Shown: positions 1-5,176 of the stretch, in pieces
Layout of the letters: every line of letters begins with the position of its first letter
How positions within the stretch are numbered: the stretch's first letter is position 1
Origin: Candidatus Alistipes excrementipullorum
GTDB taxonomy: Bacteria > Bacteroidota > Bacteroidia > Bacteroidales > Rikenellaceae
NCBI GenBank assembly: GCA_019113665.1
Contig: DXGW01000099.1
Coordinates: 1-5,176 of the forward strand
DNA: 5,176 bases
Reading direction: 5' to 3'
Program-made: the position numbers and the translations under genes
The notes under the pieces: model-generated
What the model saw: the letters and a program-made list of their open reading frames with translations, nothing else
The model's database searches: none
Told to the model about the DNA's origin: nothing

Positions 1-1
1 A

Positions 2-469
2 GATAGCAGAGCGCCACGTGATGGTAAATTTATCGAGAAATTGGGAACCTACAATCCCAACACGAATCCTGCTACGATCGACTTGAACTTCGAAAGAGCT
101 CTTGATTGGTTACAAAAAGGCGCGCAACCCACGGACACTTGTCGAGCAATTCTCTCGTACAAGGGTGTATTATACAAGAAGCATCTGCTCGGAGGCGTTG
201 CCAAAGGCGCATTCTCGGAGAGCGATGCAGAGGCCAAGTTCAACAAATGGCTCGGTGAGAAGGAGGGCAAGATAGCCGCCAAGGTCAACAAGCTCGCTAC
301 CGATGCCAAGTCGGCCGAAAAAGCCCGCATTGCAGCCGAGGCCAAGGTTTCGGAAGAGCGTGCAAAGGCTATCGCCGAGAAGAAGGCTGCAGCCGAGGCT
401 GAAGCAGCTGCCGCTGCACAGGAGGCCGAGGCAGGCGAAGCTGCCGCAGAGACTCCCGCAGAGGAGTAG
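2..469 (+). CDS. rpsP: 30S ribosomal protein S16, 5'-truncated by window edge
   Basis: S16 is an early-assembling protein of the 30S subunit that binds 16S rRNA. The open frame enters from the left edge at base 2, reading DSRAPRDGKFIEKLGTYNP, which is the conserved S16 signature, and continues through LSYKGVLYKKHLLGGV to the TAG at 467-469. The true start lies upstream, so a TTG at base 41 is an internal Leu codon and not the start. About 155 residues are visible, against roughly 80 for the whole E. coli protein. The excess is a C-terminal tail of about 75 residues, beginning near the WLGEKEGKI segment, made almost only of Ala, Glu and Lys and probably helical or disordered. Such tails are typical of Bacteroidota S16. 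The gene is followed by a terminator and does not run straight into rimM. The identification is secure; the role of the tail is unknown. Confidence 0.97.
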   Translation, partial: DSRAPRDGKFIEKLGTYNPNTNPATIDLNFERALDWLQKGAQPTDTCRAILSYKGVLYKKHLLGGVAKGAFSESDAEAKFNKWLGEKEGKIAAKVNKLATDAKSAEKARIAAEAKVSEERAKAIAEKKAAAEAEAAAAAQEAEAGEAAAETPAEE

Positions 470-501
470 CCGTGTGCCGCGAGGCTTCTTGAAAAACGGT
501 A

Positions 502-535
502 AAATCCTCCTCGCAAAAAGGGGGATTTGCTTTTT
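502..535 (+). terminator. Rho-independent terminator after rpsP
   Basis: A 9-bp stem pairs AAATCCTCC (502-510) with GGGGGATTT (520-528), with one U-G wobble, around a 9-nt loop. GC and a run of five T follow (531-535). It lies 33 nt after the rpsP stop and 57 nt before the rimM start, so it should end or attenuate rpsP transcription. The stem mixes GC and AT pairs and the T-run is short, so partial read-through into rimM is possible. Confidence 0.7.
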
Positions 536-591
536 AACCGACCGGCGAAGATGCCGTCGTAAAACAAGTCAGACCCCCACCATAAACACCA

Positions 592-1089
592 ATGCAGCCA
601 ACAGCACGCATAAGCAGGATTTTCGGCACGGACGGCGGCGTCCTGCTCAATCTGTACGCGACGTTCCCCGAAGATTTCGACGCCGCAACAACCCCGCTGC
701 TCGTATTCGACGACAATCTGCCCGTACCGCTGTGGTGCGACAGTTTCGAACCGCACGGTGCTTCGGGGGCCTTTGTACGATTCGCCGACATCGACACGCC
801 GGGACGCATTGGTGAATTCGTGGGACGCGAGCTCTTCATCGATACGGACGACGGCGATGACGACGAATTCCGGTTCGAGGACCTCATCGGCTTCGAGATT
901 TCGGCCGGGAGCCGCCACGGAGAGATAACCGACTTCTACGACAACGACGCAAATCCCCTCTTCGGAATAACGTTCGACGAAGAGGACGAAGAGGTACTCG
1001 TCCCGGCAGTCGAGGAGTTTATTGCAGGCATAGATTTCGAGGCCCGCAAGATGACGCTGGTACTGCCCGACGGATTGTTGGACCTGTAA
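592..1089 (+). CDS. rimM: Ribosome maturation factor RimM
   Basis: RimM binds S19 in the 30S head and helps 16S rRNA processing and late 30S assembly in the cytoplasm. At 165 residues it has the usual family length. The N-terminal RimM beta-barrel covers about residues 5-82, with the FGTDGGVLLNLY block (11-22) and FADIDTPGRIGEFVGREL (64-81). The C-terminal PRC-barrel covers about 93-165: EDLIGFEI, GEITDF (110-115), PLFGITF, EVLVPAVEEFI, and the characteristic ending LPDGLLDL (158-165). A very acidic linker, DTDDGDDD (84-91), joins the two domains. ATG 592 is the only reasonable start because an in-frame TAA sits at 583-585. There is no Shine-Dalgarno sequence, as usual in Bacteroidota, and I could not find a convincing promoter in 536-591. 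rpsP-rimM adjacency is widespread in bacteria and supports the call, although here a terminator separates them. The usual partners trmD and rplS do not follow. Confidence 0.92.
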   Translation: MQPTARISRIFGTDGGVLLNLYATFPEDFDAATTPLLVFDDNLPVPLWCDSFEPHGASGAFVRFADIDTPGRIGEFVGRELFIDTDDGDDDEFRFEDLIGFEISAGSRHGEITDFYDNDANPLFGITFDEEDEEVLVPAVEEFIAGIDFEARKMTLVLPDGLLDL

Positions 1090-1099
1090 TCTGAAAACC

Positions 1100-2272
1100 A
1101 TGGCACGTGTAGTAATAGGACTTTCGGGAGGAGTGGACTCGTCGGTGGCGGCATACCTGCTCAAACAGCAGGGCCACGACGTAATCGGTCTTTTCATGAT
1201 CAACTGGCACGACACCACTGGCACACTCGAAGGCGACTGTCCGTGGCATGACGACCGGGTTTTTGCCGAACTTGTAGCCAAGAGGCTCGACATACCGTTG
1301 CGCGTGGTCGACCTGTCGCAGCAGTACCGCCAGAGGGTCGTGGACTACATGTTCGCGGAATACGAACGCGGCCGCACCCCTAATCCCGACGTACTGTGCA
1401 ACCGCGAGATAAAGTTCGACGCATTCCTGAACGAAGCCCTCAAGCTCGGGGCCGATTTCGTAGCCACGGGACACTACTGCCGCAAGGCCGAGGAGACGGT
1501 CGACGGCAAAACCATATACAAGCTGCTTGCCGGTGCCGACAAGAACAAGGACCAGAGCTATTTCCTGTGCCAGTTGTCACAGGAGCAGTTGCGTTATGCC
1601 ATGTTCCCGGTCGGCGACATAGACAAGCCCGAGGTCCGACGCATCGCCGAGGAACAGCACCTTGCTACGGCCAAGCGCAAGGATTCGCAGGGAATCTGTT
1701 TTGTCGGGAAGGTGGATCTCCCGGTTTTCCTGCAGCAGAAACTTGCCGCCCGAAAGGGCAACATTCACGAGATTCTGCCCACATGGCCGAAATATGCCCA
1801 ACGCCATGGCGACGACCTCGCCACCCTTGCCGAACCGTGGCACTATACCGTGCGTGACGGCAAGAAGATCGGCGAGCACAACGGGGCACACTTCTACACA
1901 ATAGGGCAACGCAAGGGCCTCGGGATAGGAGGGCGCAAGGAGTCGCTCTTCATCATCGCCACCGATGTCAGGGAGAACGTGATATATGTAGGCGAAGGAG
2001 ACTATCACCCAGGACTCTACCGCCGGGCATTGAAAATACAACCCGACGAGGTGCACTGGGTCAACCCGGCCCGCCGTCTCGAAACCGGCGAGAGCGGCCG
2101 CTTCGCGGTACGCATACGCTACCGACAGCCATTGCAGCAGGCCACGCTCCACATGCGTGAAGATGCGGCCTACATACTCTTCGACGAACCTCAGCGCGGC
2201 ATAGCCGCCGGACAATTCGCCGCATGGTACGACGGCGATGAGCTTGTCGGCTCGGGTGTCATTTACGAATAG
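1100..2272 (+). CDS. mnmA: tRNA-specific 2-thiouridylase MnmA
   Basis: MnmA adenylates U34 of the Lys, Glu and Gln tRNAs and inserts sulfur to make s2U, which sharpens decoding of A/G-ending codons. The PP-loop ATP-binding motif SGGVDSS is at residues 9-15. The catalytic set is present: Asp97 and Cys100 in TPNPDVLCNREIKF, and the persulfide Cys200 in KDSQGICFVG. These correspond to Asp99, Cys102 and Cys199 of the E. coli enzyme. The tRNA-contact segment GHYCRK (124-129) and the segment GADKNKDQSYFL (145-156) are intact. HFYTIGQRKGLGIGG (264-278) leads into the C-terminal beta-barrel. At 390 residues it is slightly longer than E. coli MnmA; the extra length is around residues 215-260, as is common in Bacteroidota versions. 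It starts 10 nt after the rimM stop, so the two are almost certainly one transcript. Nothing looks damaged. Confidence 0.97.
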   Translation: MARVVIGLSGGVDSSVAAYLLKQQGHDVIGLFMINWHDTTGTLEGDCPWHDDRVFAELVAKRLDIPLRVVDLSQQYRQRVVDYMFAEYERGRTPNPDVLCNREIKFDAFLNEALKLGADFVATGHYCRKAEETVDGKTIYKLLAGADKNKDQSYFLCQLSQEQLRYAMFPVGDIDKPEVRRIAEEQHLATAKRKDSQGICFVGKVDLPVFLQQKLAARKGNIHEILPTWPKYAQRHGDDLATLAEPWHYTVRDGKKIGEHNGAHFYTIGQRKGLGIGGRKESLFIIATDVRENVIYVGEGDYHPGLYRRALKIQPDEVHWVNPARRLETGESGRFAVRIRYRQPLQQATLHMREDAAYILFDEPQRGIAAGQFAAWYDGDELVGSGVIYE

Positions 2273-2299
2273 AACCAGACTTAAACAACCTATACCAAA

Positions 2300-3382
2300 A
2301 TGAAAACCAGCAGATTTATCGCGGCTATGGCCGCAATGGTAATGGCCGCATCGACGGCCATGGCACAGAAGTATGTCGACGCATCGACGCTCAACGTACA
2401 GGGACGCACCAAGCCGTCACAGGAGAATCCCTATTTCCGCGTGGACAGCGAAGGTTACGACTTCGCCGAGGAACATATCGTGCGTTACTGCCGCTATCCG
2501 GTCGGCGTCTACATCATGTTCAAGACCGACAGCCATGCCATATCGGCAAAGTGGACGACCGCGAAGCGCGCCTGGGGCAACAACATGACCCCGATCGTGC
2601 AGCGCGGACTCGACCTCTACATAAAGAAGGACGGCGTGTGGACTTTTGCGGGAGTGGCACGCCCGAGCATGACAAAGGACGTACACAAGTACACGATCGT
2701 CAAGAACATGGCCGACGGCGAGAAGGAGTGCATGCTCTACCTGCCCATATGGAACGAGGTGGAATCGCTCGAAATAGGCATTGACGACGATGCAGCTATC
2801 GAGGCCATACCGTCACCGTACAAATACAAGGTCCTGACCCTCGGGTCAAGTATCACGCACGGAGCTTCGGCCAGCCGCCCGGGCATGATCTTCACGGCAC
2901 GCATGAGCCGCAGTACGGGTATCGATTTCGTCAACCTCGGTTTCAGCGGCAACTGCAAGCTCCAGCCCCAGCTTGCCCGCCTCATCGCAGACAGCGAGGC
3001 CGACGCATATCTTTTCGACGCCTTCTCCAACCCCTCGGTCAAGGAGATCGAGACACGTGTGGCCGATTTCGTACGTACGGTGGCTGAGGCTCATCCCGAC
3101 AAACCGATGATATTCCTCCAGAGAACCATACGCGACGATGCTACATTCGACACCAAATGGGCGAAGTCCAACGACGAACGCCGTGCAACGGTACGACGCA
3201 TGATGACCGAATTGGCCAAAAAGTACGACAACGTCTATTTCCTCGACAGCGACACGATCACAGGCACCGACCATGAGGGTACGGTAGACGGAGCGCACCC
3301 GACAGACATGGGATTCGACCGTTTCATTGATACGTGGCTGCCCAAGATAGAGAAGATCCTCAAAAAGTACGGTATAAAATAG
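2300..3382 (+). CDS. Secreted SGNH/GDSL hydrolase with N-terminal GxDLY domain
   Basis: This is a probable periplasmic or exported esterase. It has a signal peptide (basic MKTSR, Ala/Met-rich core, AMA-Q cleavage near residues 22/23). An N-terminal beta-sandwich-like domain covers about 24-170 and carries the name-giving GLDLY motif at 103-107. The C-terminal SGNH hydrolase domain (about 175-355) matches the Lipase_GDSL_3 type. Its blocks are GSSITHG (182-188) with predicted nucleophile Ser184, NLGFSGN (212-218) with oxyanion Gly, DAFSN (240-244) with Asn244, and DGAHPTDMGF (330-339) with Asp330 and His333 of the triad. All catalytic positions appear filled. Relatives are often carbohydrate O-acyl esterases, but the substrate here cannot be read from sequence. 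It starts 27 nt after mnmA, with no visible promoter or Shine-Dalgarno sequence in the gap, and stops one base before the next gene. Family confidence is high; function is inferred. Confidence 0.9.
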   Translation: MKTSRFIAAMAAMVMAASTAMAQKYVDASTLNVQGRTKPSQENPYFRVDSEGYDFAEEHIVRYCRYPVGVYIMFKTDSHAISAKWTTAKRAWGNNMTPIVQRGLDLYIKKDGVWTFAGVARPSMTKDVHKYTIVKNMADGEKECMLYLPIWNEVESLEIGIDDDAAIEAIPSPYKYKVLTLGSSITHGASASRPGMIFTARMSRSTGIDFVNLGFSGNCKLQPQLARLIADSEADAYLFDAFSNPSVKEIETRVADFVRTVAEAHPDKPMIFLQRTIRDDATFDTKWAKSNDERRATVRRMMTELAKKYDNVYFLDSDTITGTDHEGTVDGAHPTDMGFDRFIDTWLPKIEKILKKYGIK

Positions 3383-3383
3383 C

Positions 3384-4199
3384 ATGCGCACAGCACTGCT
3401 CGTCATAACATTGTTTTTAACGGTCCAACTCCCCGCCCAGCGGAGAGTTGGATTCGCTTATTACGATGTGGACGGGCTCTACGATACGCAGCCGTCACCG
3501 TTCTATGACGATTCGGACTACACGCCGCAAGGCCGCCTGCATTGGGACAATGAACGCTATGAACTGCGTACCGCAAAGGTAGCGGCCGTCATAGACTCGA
3601 TGTCGATGCCGGTCGTTGCGCTGTTCGGCGTCGAGAACGAGCAGGTGGTGCGCGATATCGTTTCGAAGTGCCGGGGAGACTATTGTTACATACACCGTAC
3701 GCTCAACCGTCTGGACGGCCTCGATTTTGCACTGCTCTATTACGGCGACGTCCTCTTCCCGAAGCGGGTGAACACCGGATACGACTACATGACAGTCGAG
3801 GCGGCCATAGGCGACCGCGAATATGCAATAGTGCTGACACGACGCAGCCGTTTCACCGGAGACGTGGTGGCGGAGCTGCAGGCCGAACAACCCGACAGGT
3901 TCATAATAGTCGCCGGAGACCTTTACCGCATCGACTACCGCCGGTTCGGCCTCGATGAGGCTACGGCTCGGGCTGAGCGCGCAGGCCGCGGCAACGCCAT
4001 GTTCCGACGGGGTTGGACCATGGCCGACCGCATACTCGTGGACAGGCGGCTCGATACGCGGTGCGACGTTTATGCACGCCGCTGGCTTCTCGACAGCCGG
4101 GGAGCGCCGTCGGCCGTATACAATCGGAACAGCTATACAGGAGGTTACGGCCGGAGGTTGCCGATTTTCTGTTATATATGCGAAAAAACTTGTTTTTGA
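3384..4199 (+). CDS. Secreted EEP-fold protein, probably catalytically inactive
   Basis: The 271-residue product begins with a signal peptide (MRTALLVITLFLTVQLPA-Q, cleavage near 18/19). The rest follows the block order of Bacteroidota secreted endonuclease/exonuclease/phosphatase proteins: YYDVDGLYDT (26-35) for the usual YNxENLFDT, VALFGVEN (78-85) for xLxEIEN, LDGLDFALLYY (110-120) for RGxDVALLY, LTRRSR (151-156) for NHxPSR, VAGDLY (176-181) for GDFN, RRGWTMADRILV (208-219) for the RWExIDQIIV block, and YTGGYGRRLPIF (251-262) for GGYSDHLPV. The scaffold residues survive, but the catalytic Asn, Glu, His, Asn and final Asp-His are replaced by Asp28, Gly82, Thr152, Tyr181 and Arg257-Arg258. 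It is shorter than the roughly 330 residues I expect for active relatives. A Cys-rich tail (Cys263, 266, 270) ends the protein. It starts one base after the SGNH gene, which suggests coupled translation. That it is a gene is clear; the family call is motif-based from memory and less certain. Confidence 0.72.
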   Translation: MRTALLVITLFLTVQLPAQRRVGFAYYDVDGLYDTQPSPFYDDSDYTPQGRLHWDNERYELRTAKVAAVIDSMSMPVVALFGVENEQVVRDIVSKCRGDYCYIHRTLNRLDGLDFALLYYGDVLFPKRVNTGYDYMTVEAAIGDREYAIVLTRRSRFTGDVVAELQAEQPDRFIIVAGDLYRIDYRRFGLDEATARAERAGRGNAMFRRGWTMADRILVDRRLDTRCDVYARRWLLDSRGAPSAVYNRNSYTGGYGRRLPIFCYICEKTCF

Positions 4200-4219
4200 G
4201 GAAAAATTTAGTATCTTTG
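4189..4219 (+). promoter_or_regulatory. Bacteroidota-type housekeeping promoter for ppdK
   Basis: A perfect -7 element TATCTTTG (consensus TAnnTTTG) lies at 4212-4219. A -33-like CTTG (one mismatch to TTTG) lies at 4189-4192, leaving a 19-nt spacer, which fits the primary sigma factor of Bacteroidota. Transcription should start near 4224-4228, giving a leader of about 46-50 nt before the ppdK ATG. The surrounding DNA turns sharply AT-rich relative to the genes. The -33 box and part of the spacer lie inside the last codons of the upstream gene. A second TTTG at 4195-4198 is only 13 nt from the -7 box and so is too close. Confidence 0.68.
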
Positions 4220-4273
4220 TATTCCGCTAACGTAGCATATACATAACTATCAAATAATCAACAGTTAGTCATT

Positions 4274-5176
4274 ATGGCAGATGTTAAACGAGTTTACACC
4301 TTCGGCAACAAGGAAGCCGAAGGCAATGGCAAGATGAGAGAACTCCTCGGTGGCAAGGGCGCCAACCTCGCCGAGATGAACCTCATCGGCATTCCGGTTC
4401 CTCCCGGATTCACCATCACTACCGAGGTTTGTACGGAATATTACGCTCACGGCAAGGAGGCCGTTATCGAGCTGCTCCGTCCCGAGGTGGAGAAGGCCAT
4501 GAAAAATATCGAAAAACTGACGGGCATGAAGTTCGGCGACAAAGACATGCCGCTGCTCGTATCGGTACGTTCGGGTGCACGCGCTTCGATGCCGGGCATG
4601 ATGGATACGATCCTCAACCTCGGTATGAATGACACGGCTGTCGAGGCCGTAGCTCGCCGCACGGGCAACCCCCGTTTCGCATGGGACTCGTACCGCCGTT
4701 TCGTACAGATGTACGGCGACGTGGTACTGGGCATGAAACCCGTATCGAAAGAGGATCATGACCCGTTCGAGGTACTTATCGAGGAGCAGAAGGCAAAGCG
4801 CGGCATAAAGAACGACACCGACCTGACGACCGAAGATCTCCAGGCTCTGGTCAAGAACTTCAAGGCCGCAATCAAGAAGCAGACCGGCAGCGAGTTCCCG
4901 ACCAATCCGTGGGACCAGTTGTGGGGTGCAATCTGCGCCGTATTCGGCTCGTGGATGAACGAGCGCGCCATTCTCTACCGCAAGCTCAACAACATTCCCG
5001 CAGAATGGGGAACGGCCGTATCGGTACAGGCAATGGTATTCGGCAACATGGGCAACAACTCGGCAACGGGTGTGGCATTCTCGCGTGACGCTGCTACGGG
5101 TGAGAACATCTTCAACGGCGAGTACCTGGTAAATGCCCAGGGTGAAGACGTCGTTGCAGGTATCCGTACCCCCCAG
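4274..5176 (+). CDS. ppdK: Pyruvate, phosphate dikinase, N-terminal part (cut by window edge)
   Basis: The enzyme interconverts pyruvate + ATP + Pi and PEP + AMP + PPi in the cytoplasm, working for glycolysis or gluconeogenesis depending on PPi levels. The frame is open for exactly 301 codons from ATG 4274 to the right edge. The family is usually about 870-910 residues, so roughly two thirds is missing. What is visible is the ATP-grasp nucleotide-binding domain: GGKGANLAEM (26-35), IPVPPGFTITTEVC (40-53), SVRSGARASMPGMMDTILNLG (97-117, with Arg99 expected to contact ATP), GNMGNNSATGVAFSRD, and GEYLVNAQGEDVVAGIRTPQ (282-301) with the conserved Glu and Arg of the ATP site. The phosphohistidine and PEP/pyruvate domains lie beyond the window. 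The start follows an AT-rich leader with no Shine-Dalgarno sequence, and the gene has its own promoter at 4189-4219. Nothing looks abnormal in the part present. Confidence 0.98.
   Translation, partial: MADVKRVYTFGNKEAEGNGKMRELLGGKGANLAEMNLIGIPVPPGFTITTEVCTEYYAHGKEAVIELLRPEVEKAMKNIEKLTGMKFGDKDMPLLVSVRSGARASMPGMMDTILNLGMNDTAVEAVARRTGNPRFAWDSYRRFVQMYGDVVLGMKPVSKEDHDPFEVLIEEQKAKRGIKNDTDLTTEDLQALVKNFKAAIKKQTGSEFPTNPWDQLWGAICAVFGSWMNERAILYRKLNNIPAEWGTAVSVQAMVFGNMGNNSATGVAFSRDAATGENIFNGEYLVNAQGEDVVAGIRTPQ

Larger units (their letters stand above)
592..4199 (+). other. Putative operon rimM-mnmA-SGNH hydrolase-EEP-like
   Basis: Four same-strand genes have gaps of 10, 27 and 1 nt. I see no terminator hairpin or TAnnTTTG-type promoter between them. 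A terminator lies upstream (502-535) and a new promoter at the downstream end (4189-4219), so the block is bounded on both sides. Co-transcription is inferred from spacing only. The promoter for the unit was not found; it may rely on read-through from rpsP or on a weak site in 536-591. Confidence 0.5.

Noticed and set aside
303..815. A 170-codon + strand frame bridging rpsP and rimM.
   Set aside because: It is out of frame with both genes, crosses the terminator, and gives an Arg/Pro-rich product typical of a frame-shifted reading of GC-rich DNA.
49..1293. A 414-codon open frame on the minus strand opposite rpsP, rimM and the start of mnmA.
   Set aside because: It is antisense to three well-supported genes, its product is Ala/Ser-rich with no recognisable motif, and its length follows from the GC-rich codon pattern of the + strand genes.
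2846..3406. A 186-codon minus-strand frame opposite the SGNH hydrolase gene.
   Set aside because: It is fully antisense to a clear gene and has no domain motif of its own.
4184..4197. Inverted repeat AAAAAC-TT-GTTTTT at the end of the EEP-like gene, considered as a terminator.
   Set aside because: The stem is almost only A-T, the loop is just two bases, and it overlaps the stop codon and the promoter's -33 region.
3955..4246. Two alternative + strand frames over the end of the EEP-like gene and the ppdK promoter, considered as a sign of a frameshift in that gene.
   Set aside because: The main frame keeps the expected family block order through GGYGRRLPIF to its end, whereas these frames give no family motifs, so no frameshift is needed.
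4227..4268. In the ppdK leader, CTAAC (4227-4231) and TAACT (4244-4248) can each pair with AGTTAG (4263-4268), which resembles alternative hairpins or a riboswitch.
   Set aside because: The stems are only 5 bp and AT-rich in a short leader, so they are likely to occur by chance, and no known riboswitch pattern is visible.
4189..5176. Possibility of a hidden novel system, mobile element or CRISPR array near the right end.
   Set aside because: The DNA from 4274 on is an uninterrupted conserved ppdK frame; there are no direct repeats, integrase or transposase motifs, or tRNA genes.

Overview
The window reads as a stretch of Bacteroidota chromosome. It is probably from a fairly GC-rich gut lineage such as Alistipes (Rikenellaceae), although the genus is an inference from protein style and composition and was not searched. 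The evidence is an S16 protein with the long Ala/Glu/Lys tail seen in this phylum, a Bacteroidota-type RimM and MnmA, no Shine-Dalgarno motifs before the starts, and a promoter matching the Bacteroidota TTTG / TAnnTTTG consensus. All six genes are on the + strand and packed tightly. There are no RNA genes, mobile elements, CRISPR arrays or long repeats.

Layout: (1) 2-469 is the 3' part of rpsP (30S protein S16), closed by an intrinsic terminator at 502-535. (2) 592-1089 is rimM, a 30S maturation factor. (3) 1100-2272 is mnmA, the tRNA U34 2-thiolase, 10 nt after rimM. (4) 2300-3382 is a secreted two-domain SGNH/GDSL hydrolase. (5) 3384-4199, one base further on, is a small secreted protein with the scaffold of the endonuclease/exonuclease/phosphatase (EEP) family but with nearly every catalytic position replaced. 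(6) A promoter at 4189-4219 overlaps the end of gene 5 and drives ppdK (pyruvate, phosphate dikinase), whose first 301 codons run off the right edge.

rpsP, rimM and mnmA serve translation: ribosomal protein, ribosome assembly and tRNA wobble modification. The two exported proteins have no obvious link to translation but are close enough to be co-transcribed with rimM-mnmA. ppdK, which interconverts pyruvate and PEP, is a separate transcription unit. Most of the region is ordinary housekeeping DNA. The one element worth following up is the degenerate EEP-family protein at 3384-4199 and its one-base coupling to the SGNH esterase.
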